A DNA stretch of 64,000 nt, taken from assembly GCF_023273895.1 (NCBI RefSeq), contig NZ_CP096883.1:2728001-2792000 (forward strand), written 5' to 3'. The notes under the pieces are model-generated. The model ran no database searches and was not told the origin of the DNA. It was given only the letters and a program-made list of their open reading frames with translations. Shown here in pieces: positions 43,553 through 52,180 of this stretch. Every line of letters begins with the position of its first letter. Positions within the stretch are counted from its first letter, which is position 1. The DNA comes from Sphingobacterium sp. PCS056 (GTDB lineage: Bacteria; Bacteroidota; Bacteroidia; Sphingobacteriales; Sphingobacteriaceae). Both the position numbers and the translations under genes were made by a program.

Positions 43553-46500
43553 ATGACCAAACTAAATAAATTCTTCGTGACGGTGTGCATACTTATCCTT
43601 TTACTAGGACGATCTGCCGTCGCACAGGAAAACGTTATTTGGCAATTGGGTGTTACTGATGGATCGAGTGATGAGTTTGCCCTATCACCAAATGATTTTA
43701 AAAAGTTTTTAGCCTATGATATGGGTTATGAAGATAAACAATTCATTATCAGTAAAGATCAGACTGATGCTATACCCTATGTTTTACCTGGACCTGCAAG
43801 CGAATGGGGAGGCACTGGGCCAACCTCTGGTTTGCGAACTCATTTCTTAAATTTATATTATTGTTTGGATAAATCAACTGGTCAAACCCCCTATACACTA
43901 GAAGTTGATCTTGTCAATTCTGATCCAAAAAATCATCCAACCATTCAACTCTCGATTAATGGGAAAAACTATAATTATGATATTAACGGTGGCGCAGGAT
44001 CTGGCGACCCTGGAGTAGGCGCTCTGGGTAAGAAGAAAATTATCATCGATCTCGATCCAACTCTATTAAGACAAGGATTTAATGGTGTAACCTTAACAGT
44101 CCTGAAAGGAGGTTGGGTTGAATTTGATTCTTTTCGCTTATTGGGACCTTTGACCACGAAACTTCTTAGTGATTTTGGAGCATTGGTAAAACAGGTAAAA
44201 TTAGCAGATTTTGAATCAAACAGTCAGATGGGTCGGACTCAACAGGTTCTAATTGAAGTATTACGTTTTTATGATGCTCAAAATGTAAAAATATATATTG
44301 ATGGGAAGGTTATATTTCAAGAAAAACTAGATCAGGGATTATCAACATTAGAGGTGCCCATTTCAGCAGTAAGTAAGCGCAAGAAAAGTATTTGTGAAAT
44401 TTACATAAATGGAAAATTGACTGATCGTTTGCAACTGATTAGGGAACCAAAGCGTTTAGGTGGAGTATCAGATTATGTGAATACGATGATTGGGACTGCG
44501 CATTCACGTTGGATGATTGCCCCTGGTCCATGGATGCCATTTAGTATGGTCAAGATTAGCCCCGATAATCAAAATATAGGCTGGCAGGCCGGATATGAAC
44601 CATCGATGGAATCGATCGGTACATTTAGTCACATTCACGAGTGGACGATGGCAGGGTTGGGAATATTTCCAACTTCGGGAATATTAGAAACGAAAGTGGG
44701 CGATCAGTATAATCCAGATTCTGGATATCGATCTCGAATTGATAAAATGACTGAACGTGCGCCACTAGGATCTTATCATGTGAAGTTGACTGACCATGAT
44801 ATAGATGTTGATATAACACAAACTACCCGTGCAAGTTTTCAGCGCTATACTTTCAATCAATCAGATACCGGACGAGTCATGATCGACCTGAAAGTCAATG
44901 GAGAGTATCAATATCAAATTTTAGATTACAAGATAAAAAAAATCTCAGATACTAAAATTATAGGATACAGCAGTCAGCTTTCAGAGAATGTGTGGTCTTC
45001 AGATGCCAAGCAGGATTATATCGTTCATTTTGCAATTGAATTTGATCGTCCTATCCTCAATTTTGGGACCTGGCAAGGAGACAAGAATAAGCTTGGACAG
45101 GATGGTGAGGGTTATCATGTCAATGAAGCCGGTATGTTTGTCGAATTCGATGTTCATAAGGAAAAATCAGTACAGTTGCGTACCGGTATTTCTTATATAA
45201 GCATCGAAAATGCTGAAGAAAACTTACGTGAAGAAATCAGTAAACCATTTAATTGGTCTTTTGATAAGATTGTTGCTCATCAGCATGAAGTCTGGAACGA
45301 ATTACTCGGTCGATTACAGATATCTTCAACTGACTATCTGGAGAAAGAAAAATTCTATACAAATATGTATCGGGCATTAGCAAGTCGTAATACCTTTAGT
45401 GACATCAACGGACAATGGCGCGATTCACGTGAAGTCGTTCGCACGCTGAGCAATAAGCATGATTTAGCTTTAGGTTGTGATGCCTTCTGGAATACCTTTT
45501 GGAATCTGAATCAATTTTGGAATCTTGTCACCCCTGAGTGGTCAAGTAAATGGGTTAAGTCACAGCTAGCCATGTATGATGCTGATGGTTGGCTCGCCAA
45601 AGGACCCGCTGGTATGGAATACATCCCAGTGATGGTCGCTGAACATGAAATTCCATTAATAGTAGGAGCCTATCAAATGGGCATCCGCGATTATGATGTT
45701 GAAAAAGCCTACGAAGCGGTAAAAAAAATGCAAGTTACCAGTCCATCTAAGTTTGAAGGAGGTTTCGCTGGAAACCGCGATTTAGACGTCTATTTGAAAT
45801 ATCGGTATGTTCCCTCAGATTTGGGAAGATTTTCTAATTCAATGGAATATAGTTATGACGATTGGACAGTTGGTCAATTTGCTAAATCACTCCATAGAAA
45901 ATCTGATTACGAATATTTCAATGATCGGGGCACATGGTGGAAAAATGCCATTGATACGGTAACGGGTTATGCGCGTATGAAAGATTCAAATGGCGATTGG
46001 TTAAAAGATTTTGATCCGTTCAAATCGGGAGCAAATCATCACTATGTGGAGGGAAATGCTTGGCAATTGACTTTTTTTGTACCACAGGATCTACCCGCAC
46101 TTTCAAAATGGATTGGAGAAGATGTCTTATTAAAGCGTTTGGAATGGGGCTTCAGTGAAAGTGGAAAATGGCGATACAATGGTCCAAATGATCAATATTG
46201 GGATTATCCTGTTGTCCAAGGTAATCAGCAATCGATGCATTTTGCTTATATTTTTAATTATATGAACAAGCCTTGGTTAACTCAGAAATATAGTCGTTCC
46301 ATCGCCGAACGTTATTACGGACAAGGAGTGTCTAATGCATATCTAGGAGATGAGGACCAAGGACAAATGAGTGCGTGGTATATCATGACAGCGATTGGTC
46401 TATTCCAAATGGACGGGGGCACCCGTAGTAATCCCATTTACGAAATTGGAAGCCCGATGTTTAAAGAAGTGAAAATTAAGTTGGATAATCAATATGGTAG

Positions 46501-46687
46501 AGGAAGTCAATTTTTGATTAAGGCCAATCATGCTAGCAAGAAAAATATCTATGTACAAGGAGCTATATTGAATGGGAAAAAACTAAATACCTTTTATTTT
46601 GATGCTTCAGAATTATTAAAAGGAGGGGAGTTAATTTTAGAAATGGGACCGCAGCCAAATAAGAAATGGGGGCTCATGAAATTTTAA
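43553..46687 (+). CDS. GH92-family alpha-mannosidase with large N-terminal extension
   Basis: The product is 1044 residues with a signal peptide (LLGRSAVAQE). Residues about 25-300 form an extra beta-rich region (VIWQLGVTDGSSDEFAL ... LEVDLVNSDPKNHPTIQLSI) that looks like a rhamnogalacturonan-lyase-type or carbohydrate-binding jelly roll. The GH92 part begins near residue 305 (SDYVNTMIGTAHSRWMIAPG). Its catalytic blocks are VEGNAWQLTF (Glu833, likely acid) and LGDEDQGQMSAWYIM (Asp933 and Asp935, likely base). An exo-alpha-mannosidase next to fucosidases suggests a glycan holding both sugars. The role of the extension is not known. Confidence 0.92.
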   Translation: MTKLNKFFVTVCILILLLGRSAVAQENVIWQLGVTDGSSDEFALSPNDFKKFLAYDMGYEDKQFIISKDQTDAIPYVLPGPASEWGGTGPTSGLRTHFLNLYYCLDKSTGQTPYTLEVDLVNSDPKNHPTIQLSINGKNYNYDINGGAGSGDPGVGALGKKKIIIDLDPTLLRQGFNGVTLTVLKGGWVEFDSFRLLGPLTTKLLSDFGALVKQVKLADFESNSQMGRTQQVLIEVLRFYDAQNVKIYIDGKVIFQEKLDQGLSTLEVPISAVSKRKKSICEIYINGKLTDRLQLIREPKRLGGVSDYVNTMIGTAHSRWMIAPGPWMPFSMVKISPDNQNIGWQAGYEPSMESIGTFSHIHEWTMAGLGIFPTSGILETKVGDQYNPDSGYRSRIDKMTERAPLGSYHVKLTDHDIDVDITQTTRASFQRYTFNQSDTGRVMIDLKVNGEYQYQILDYKIKKISDTKIIGYSSQLSENVWSSDAKQDYIVHFAIEFDRPILNFGTWQGDKNKLGQDGEGYHVNEAGMFVEFDVHKEKSVQLRTGISYISIENAEENLREEISKPFNWSFDKIVAHQHEVWNELLGRLQISSTDYLEKEKFYTNMYRALASRNTFSDINGQWRDSREVVRTLSNKHDLALGCDAFWNTFWNLNQFWNLVTPEWSSKWVKSQLAMYDADGWLAKGPAGMEYIPVMVAEHEIPLIVGAYQMGIRDYDVEKAYEAVKKMQVTSPSKFEGGFAGNRDLDVYLKYRYVPSDLGRFSNSMEYSYDDWTVGQFAKSLHRKSDYEYFNDRGTWWKNAIDTVTGYARMKDSNGDWLKDFDPFKSGANHHYVEGNAWQLTFFVPQDLPALSKWIGEDVLLKRLEWGFSESGKWRYNGPNDQYWDYPVVQGNQQSMHFAYIFNYMNKPWLTQKYSRSIAERYYGQGVSNAYLGDEDQGQMSAWYIMTAIGLFQMDGGTRSNPIYEIGSPMFKEVKIKLDNQYGRGSQFLIKANHASKKNIYVQGAILNGKKLNTFYFDASELLKGGELILEMGPQPNKKWGLMKF

Positions 46688-46785
46688 CATCATATTTTTT
46701 TTCATGCAGTAATCAAAATTTAGACATCGAGATGTGGGATTTGGATCGAGATGGTTTTTAATTTTTGCAGATTATAGTCTTTTAT

Positions 46786-47664
46786 CTAAGATAATATTAA
46801 TTTATTACGATATTCACGAGGTGTTGAGCCTTTAATTTTTTTAAAAAATTTGTTAAAATTTGATAGACTATTAAATCCGCAGTCATAAGCTAAATTGCTA
46901 ACCCTATATTCTTCCTGAGTAAGTAATTTACAAGCATGACCGATGCGAACTTCATTAACAAATTCAACAAATGTTTTTTGTGTTCTGCTTTTGAAATATC
47001 GGCAAAAAGATTGTTTATTCATATGGATCATATCTGCTACATCTTCTAATAGGATTTCTTTAGAAAAATTATTGAAAATATACTTTAAAATGATATCCAT
47101 CCGATCGTTATCTTTTAAGTGATAGGTATTGGTGTAACCCGCACCAGTAAGTAAATCATAATCTTTAGTTTGACTCAATACGTGAAGTATTTTTGTGAGC
47201 AATGTCAATCTCTGCAACACGTTTGTTTCCTCCGCTAATTCCATTAAAAGATTCCTGATTTGTAATTTTGTTTCTCCCTTAAATCGCATACAGCGTTTAC
47301 TGAGTTGAAAAAAATCAGCAAGTGTCTTGACATTTCCAAACTGTGAAAAGATATCGAGTATTTTATCGGGATGAAAAAAAAGTGTGATCGATTTGGCCTT
47401 ATTTTCATGATTAGATGAGATGAAATATTCCTTACTGTTGTGCCAGACATGTGGAATATTCGAACCCACTAAAATAAGGTCATCATGACCAAAACTCTCG
47501 ACACTGTCTCCGATCATTCTAGTGCCCACACTCTCGACAACATAGTTTATCTGACATTCTTCATGAAAATGAAATAAGGTCGAAAAATAAGGTGAGGTGA
47601 CAATTTTTGTATCAAATACACCATTTTCTTTACCCTCTAATATTTTAGCAGGAATCGGTTTCAT
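46786..47664 (-). CDS. AraC-family transcriptional regulator
   Basis: The product is 292 residues. The N-terminal cupin sensor (about 20-110: TLFHFHEECQINYVVESVGTR, then DDLILVGSNIPHVWHNS) is followed by a linker and an AraC double helix-turn-helix (EILLEDVADMIHMNKQSFCRYFKSR, then LAYDCGFNSLSNFNKFFKKIKGSTPREY). It is divergent from a GH29 fucosidase gene 183 bases away and is similar to the regulators at 5.0 and especially 60.4 kb. It likely activates nearby fucosidase or SusC/SusD genes on sensing a released sugar. The ligand is inferred only from context. Confidence 0.93.
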   Translation of the reverse strand: MKPIPAKILEGKENGVFDTKIVTSPYFSTLFHFHEECQINYVVESVGTRMIGDSVESFGHDDLILVGSNIPHVWHNSKEYFISSNHENKAKSITLFFHPDKILDIFSQFGNVKTLADFFQLSKRCMRFKGETKLQIRNLLMELAEETNVLQRLTLLTKILHVLSQTKDYDLLTGAGYTNTYHLKDNDRMDIILKYIFNNFSKEILLEDVADMIHMNKQSFCRYFKSRTQKTFVEFVNEVRIGHACKLLTQEEYRVSNLAYDCGFNSLSNFNKFFKKIKGSTPREYRNKLILS

Positions 47665-47846
47665 AATTTTATATCACTTAAAATATTTAAAAGCAATGTT
47701 CTATTGCCTGAATATTAACGTGAGATTTTTCATTATGCTAATATAGCGCATATAATGGTGAATTGCCAATTGGTTTTTAATTTTTTTAGCAGCTACCTTA
47801 GTATTTATATATACTAGCTATAAATCCTTAATGATAAAGATATCAA

Positions 47847-49337
47847 ATGATGAAATCAATTATAAAAAGTAAGCGTTACTCAACATGGGCAATTGGAAAA
47901 ATTAGTCTTTTGTTATATATGATCCCTATACTTTCGACTGCCGTTTACGGACAAGATAAGCGTGATCTGTATCCCTTACAGTCTGATTTTGTTGATCTAC
48001 GATTTGGTGTTATGATGCATTTTAATATGGGGACATTTACCGACGAAGAATGGGCATCTCCAGATCATGATCCGCAAAAATTTAATCCTACCCAACTTGA
48101 CTGTAATCAATGGGCTGATGCATGTCTTGCAGCAGGAATGAAATATGCGATTCTGACAACAAAACATCACGATGGCTTTTGTTTATGGGATTCGAAATAT
48201 ACGGATTACGATGTAGCCAGTAGTCCCTATAAAAAAGATATTGTTAGAGAATATGTAGATGCATTTCGTAGTCGTGGTATAAAGCCTTGTTTGTATTTTT
48301 CCATTTGGGATCGGCATAATGGTGTAGAAAATGGAGGACAGGAAGAAGAAAAATTTGTCATGAACCAACTTACGGAATTATTAACAAACTATGGAGAGAT
48401 TCCACAAATTATCTTTGATGGTTGGAATTGGAAAATGGGTCACAGTAGAATCTCTTATCAGCGTATTTATGACCATATAAAAAAATTGCAACCCAACTGC
48501 CTAGTATCAGAACACAATGGAAATAGCAATTTTCAGACGGATCTTATCTATTATGAAGGCCCCAAAGGAGTCTTCCCTCCAGGAAATAATATCTTTGCAT
48601 CACAGATGGCTCTAACGATGACAAATGGTTGGTTTTGGCATACAGACTCACCTAAGAATGTGAAAAGTCTCGACTATACCCTTGACAAGTTACAGCGTCT
48701 AGAGCCATTGTATTGCAATTTTATGCTCAATGTAGCACCTAATCGCAACGGTCTTTTTGATAAAGAGGTGGTTGATCGCTTGGCTGAAATAGGAAAAAGA
48801 TGGAATCCCAATATGAGTCGATTACCACTACCAACTCAGCCTAAGACTATCAATAACTATATCTTGCCAGCAGGTATCATAGCTTCTGCAGGTAAAGCAG
48901 TGACTCAACCAGCACCACCAGCCAATGAAGGATCTCCTATTGCCGCATTACTGACACAGACTAATGCTGAGGTTATGATTGATGGATGCAGCGATGAAAT
49001 ACCAGACAATGGTGGGTTTTCTGCATTCCAGACCTATTGGAAATTTGAGCCAAATCCATCTCGTTATCTTATTCTTGATCTTGGAATCTCCAAAGATATC
49101 AGTAAGCTTTATTATCTACCTGCACGATGGTTAGGGTATAATGGAGTGGTGACTAAATATCGTATTCTAACAAGCATAGATGGTAAAAATTATAAAAAGA
49201 TCAATGAAGGAAAGTGGGGGAAAAATACCAATCTAAAGATTTCAGATTTTCTTTCAGTGAAAGCACGTTATGTGAAATTTGAAATTTTGGAATCTATTGA
49301 TGAAGCTATTATAAGCGAAATAGGAGTCGGAAATTGA
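47847..49337 (+). CDS. GH29 alpha-L-fucosidase with C-terminal F5/8-type domain
   Basis: The product is 496 residues with a signal sequence (about residues 1-35, ending STAVYGQ). The TIM barrel shows RFGVMMHFNMGTFTDEEW, YAILTTKHHDGFCLWDSKY and PQIIFDGWNWKMG with the likely nucleophile Asp191. After the barrel and a proline-rich linker (residues about 355-375) comes a discoidin/F5-8 type C-like domain (about 385-495, NPSRYLILDLGISKDISKLY ... ARYVKFEILES) that commonly binds galactose or fucose. It is divergent from an AraC gene and followed after about 60 bases by a dehydrogenase gene, so the two are probably co-transcribed. Confidence 0.94.
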   Translation: MMKSIIKSKRYSTWAIGKISLLLYMIPILSTAVYGQDKRDLYPLQSDFVDLRFGVMMHFNMGTFTDEEWASPDHDPQKFNPTQLDCNQWADACLAAGMKYAILTTKHHDGFCLWDSKYTDYDVASSPYKKDIVREYVDAFRSRGIKPCLYFSIWDRHNGVENGGQEEEKFVMNQLTELLTNYGEIPQIIFDGWNWKMGHSRISYQRIYDHIKKLQPNCLVSEHNGNSNFQTDLIYYEGPKGVFPPGNNIFASQMALTMTNGWFWHTDSPKNVKSLDYTLDKLQRLEPLYCNFMLNVAPNRNGLFDKEVVDRLAEIGKRWNPNMSRLPLPTQPKTINNYILPAGIIASAGKAVTQPAPPANEGSPIAALLTQTNAEVMIDGCSDEIPDNGGFSAFQTYWKFEPNPSRYLILDLGISKDISKLYYLPARWLGYNGVVTKYRILTSIDGKNYKKINEGKWGKNTNLKISDFLSVKARYVKFEILESIDEAIISEIGVGN

Positions 49338-49369
49338 TCTTAAGATCAATGATTGATAATCAATTTTTA
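49333..49369 (+). other. Palindrome over the GH29 stop codon plus small hairpin
   Basis: ATTGATCTTAAGATCAAT (49333-49350) is a perfect 18-bp palindrome that includes the stop codon. It is followed by the short hairpin ATTGATAATCAAT and a T-run. It may partly terminate or stabilise the message between the fucosidase and dehydrogenase genes. Confidence 0.5.
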
Positions 49370-49399
49370 GTTTAATGTATGATTTTTATAAAAGAAAAA

Positions 49400-50416
49400 A
49401 TGAAAGCAATTATATTACAAGAGCCTGGCAAGTTTCAATATATGGAAAAGGAATATCCGACAGAATTGAAACCCGATGAAGTCCTATTGAAAATTAATAA
49501 AGTATCCATTTGCGGTACAGATTTGCATGCTTTTAATGGTAAACAACCGTTTTTTACGTATCCCCGAATTTTGGGACACGAAGTGTCTGCTGAAATCGTA
49601 GCTACTGGAGATGAAGTTAACCAATTTAATGTAGGAGATAAGTGTACTGTGGAACCCTACCGTAATCTTGTGAATGATCAGGCGGTCCATAGAGGTAAAA
49701 CTAATTGTGGCATTACGCTAACGGTCTTGGGAGTGCATGAGGATGGAGCTATGCAAGAATATATCACGTATAAAGCGAGTAATGTACACCTTGCGAATGG
49801 ACTTGAAGATGATCAAATTTCTCTAATTGAACCCTTTGCTGTTGCAGCACATGCAGTCGATCGAGCTAATATCATAGACAGTGATACTATTTTAGTAATT
49901 GGTGCAGGACCCATTGGCTTAGGTATTATTGCTATTGCACGCTTATTTGGGGTCAAAGTCGCTGTTTTAGATCTGTCAAAATTTAGACTAGATTTTGTGA
50001 AAAATAAATTCCCTGATGTGGCAACCATCGTCTTGTCTGATGATTTGGAAAAAGATATCAAAACATATTTCAATGGCGAACTTCCCACTGTAATATTCGA
50101 TGCTACGGGAAATAAAAATTCAATGGAAAATTCATTTAACCTCATTGCCCATGGTGGTACGATCATTTTTGTCGGACTTTTTGTTGGACATGTTACCTTT
50201 GATGATCCTAATTTCCACAGAAAAGAAATTACATTAAAAGCCAGCCGTTCTGCTCGTGCAGTTGATTTTAAAAAAGTTATTCAACTGATGAAAGCAGGAC
50301 TTATCAACACGGACGGATTTATTACCCATCGTATCCCATTTGATCATCTTATTGATAAATTTGATCATCTATACGATCCTGAAGAAAATCTTTTTAAAGC
50401 TGTCATCGATTTTTAA
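49400..50416 (+). CDS. LgoD-like medium-chain dehydrogenase (L-galactonate/L-fuconate type, inferred)
   Basis: The product is about 338 residues. The catalytic-zinc motifs of zinc alcohol dehydrogenases are present (VSICGTDLHAF, PRILGHEVSAE), as is the NAD-binding fold (LVIGAGPIGLGIIAIARLFG). The pattern (GVHEDGAMQEY, FDATGNKNSMENSFNLIAHG, FVGLFVGHVTFDDPNFHRKE) resembles E. coli L-galactonate 5-dehydrogenase. Three of the four cysteines of the usual structural-zinc lobe are missing (EPYRNLVNDQAVHRGKTNCG). L-fucose and L-galactose share stereochemistry, so oxidation of a fucose-derived acid fits its place after a fucosidase gene. I chose the ATG at 49400 because MKAIILQEPGKF is the family start; an in-frame ATG at 49379 adds seven residues. 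Confidence 0.85.
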   Translation: MKAIILQEPGKFQYMEKEYPTELKPDEVLLKINKVSICGTDLHAFNGKQPFFTYPRILGHEVSAEIVATGDEVNQFNVGDKCTVEPYRNLVNDQAVHRGKTNCGITLTVLGVHEDGAMQEYITYKASNVHLANGLEDDQISLIEPFAVAAHAVDRANIIDSDTILVIGAGPIGLGIIAIARLFGVKVAVLDLSKFRLDFVKNKFPDVATIVLSDDLEKDIKTYFNGELPTVIFDATGNKNSMENSFNLIAHGGTIIFVGLFVGHVTFDDPNFHRKEITLKASRSARAVDFKKVIQLMKAGLINTDGFITHRIPFDHLIDKFDHLYDPEENLFKAVIDF

Positions 50417-50455
50417 AATATAGAAAATATAAACAGAGGTATACTTCATGGTGAG

Positions 50456-50496
50456 AAAAGAGGTGCTATTCTATTAAGAATAGCACCTCTTTTTTT
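50456..50496. terminator. Strong terminator between convergent genes
   Basis: A perfect 16-bp stem (AAAAGAGGTGCTATTC / GAATAGCACCTCTTTT) with a 6-base loop is followed by a run of T. It can serve both the dehydrogenase and the susD-like gene ending at 50504. Confidence 0.92.
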
Positions 50497-50503
50497 GTTA
50501 GAT

Positions 50504-52168
50504 CTAATAATTGGGGTTTTGATGGCCCTTTAGATTTTTATTTTGATCGATAACCGATTGAGGTATCGGGAATAGGTAATTTTTGCTTGCGTCAAATTTT
50601 CTTGGAAGTCCAAATACTTGGATTTTGTTATATTTCAGTACACCATTTTCTTCTTTGATCGCAATACCATGCATCGGTTTATTCAGATTGACTTCCGCAA
50701 TGCGCCATCTGAGGAGATCCCACCAACGTTTGTCTTCGAATGCTAATTCTACCCTGCGTTCACGGCGAATGATCTCGCGCATGGCATCTTTTGATAGTCC
50801 CGCTTGAAGATCTGGTATGTCTGCGCGCTTTCTGATTCTATTGATCGCAGCATAGACAGATCCGTCTGGACCAACGGCTTCATTTTGAGCTTCTGCATAA
50901 TTTAATAATACCTCTCCAAATCGGAAAAAACTATAATTTTGCGGACTGGTATACCCATCCCAGCTTGGAGCTCCTAATGTAATTTTGTCACTCAAGCGTT
51001 TTCTTAAATAATAACCTGTCTGTGTCGCATCATCTTTATCCGCTAGATCGATCTCATTTTTACTGCCAATACCTTGACGCGTAAAGATGTTATCATTATA
51101 CCAGAATGAACCATCATAAACAATGGATTCGTAAAAACGTTTTTCTCTGTTTTTGTAAGGATCTTGTGGATTATATCCAGAGGTTGGATCCGTGATCGGT
51201 TTACCATTGTCCATAGCATAATCATCAACTAATTCTTGAGTTGGATTGACTGCTCCCCAACTGGTTTCTGCTCCAGAAGCAGTAAAAGTAGGGCCAAATA
51301 TACCTTCTATATTACCTCCGGTAGCACTTGATCCAGGGATATATTCCTTATACATAATGGATTCTTTACTCTCATTACCTTTTGTCAGGAAGAATGCGCC
51401 ATATTGAGGATGTAGATCATAAGGAAGTTCATCCATAATTTTTTTATTGCTTGCGGCGGCATCAGCCCATTTATTAGCAAACAATTCACACCATCCTTTA
51501 ATGACCATAGCACTACCTTTGGACATGCGTCCAGAGGCTGGTGTTGCTGGAAGATCGGCATAGGCTTCTGCACATTCTTTGGTGATGAAAGCTAACGTTT
51601 CATCAAAAGTATTTCTTGGTCTAAATATATCGTCGCCCTGTTGTGCACTATTCAATACATCTGTTATGATTGGTACACCACCATAAGCCATCCATAGCAA
51701 ATGATAAAAATAAGCACGTAATACCCTTACTTCAGCGACACGTAGTTTCTTGTACTCTTCTGGGAGTGGGGAGGTTTCGATATTTTTAATGAATATATTA
51801 CATTTTCGGATGATGTTGTAATTGCCCCAATTGTACATACCGCCTATTTCGCCGAAAGATAAATTATTTGGGGTGTACATTCCTTGTAAAACTTCCTGCT
51901 TACGGGAACTCACCCAGCCAAACCCACATACGGAATTGTCGGACCAGTTGTCAAAAGTCTCTGTCCATGTATTTCCAGAAGGTAAGTTTTTGTAAATATC
52001 ATTTAAGAATAAGTCGGCAGCACCCTTATCTGTCCAGACGTTGCCATCAGAGAATCGATCACGGGGTTCAACTTCAAGCAGTGTGTCTGGTTTTTGACAA
52101 GATTGAAAGCTGTATGTAGAAAGAAGGCTAAAAGCCAACGCATATTTTAGTGTCTTTAATTTATTCAT
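50504..52168 (-). CDS. SusD/RagB-family binding lipoprotein of the fucose locus
   Basis: The product is 554 residues with a lipoprotein signal (STYSFQSCQKPDTLLEV). SusD blocks include LRVAEVRVLRAYFYHLLWMA with YGGVPII, YSFFRFGEVLLNYAEAQNEA, and MREIIRRERRVELAFEDKRW with WDLLRWR near the C-terminus. It starts 12 bases after the stop of its SusC partner and ends at a strong terminator. As the surface lid it would select oligosaccharides released near the cell; location among fucosidases points to a fucosylated ligand. Confidence 0.94.
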   Translation of the reverse strand: MNKLKTLKYALAFSLLSTYSFQSCQKPDTLLEVEPRDRFSDGNVWTDKGAADLFLNDIYKNLPSGNTWTETFDNWSDNSVCGFGWVSSRKQEVLQGMYTPNNLSFGEIGGMYNWGNYNIIRKCNIFIKNIETSPLPEEYKKLRVAEVRVLRAYFYHLLWMAYGGVPIITDVLNSAQQGDDIFRPRNTFDETLAFITKECAEAYADLPATPASGRMSKGSAMVIKGWCELFANKWADAAASNKKIMDELPYDLHPQYGAFFLTKGNESKESIMYKEYIPGSSATGGNIEGIFGPTFTASGAETSWGAVNPTQELVDDYAMDNGKPITDPTSGYNPQDPYKNREKRFYESIVYDGSFWYNDNIFTRQGIGSKNEIDLADKDDATQTGYYLRKRLSDKITLGAPSWDGYTSPQNYSFFRFGEVLLNYAEAQNEAVGPDGSVYAAINRIRKRADIPDLQAGLSKDAMREIIRRERRVELAFEDKRWWDLLRWRIAEVNLNKPMHGIAIKEENGVLKYNKIQVFGLPRKFDASKNYLFPIPQSVIDQNKNLKGHQNPNY

Positions 52169-52180
52169 GTTGATGGAGAT

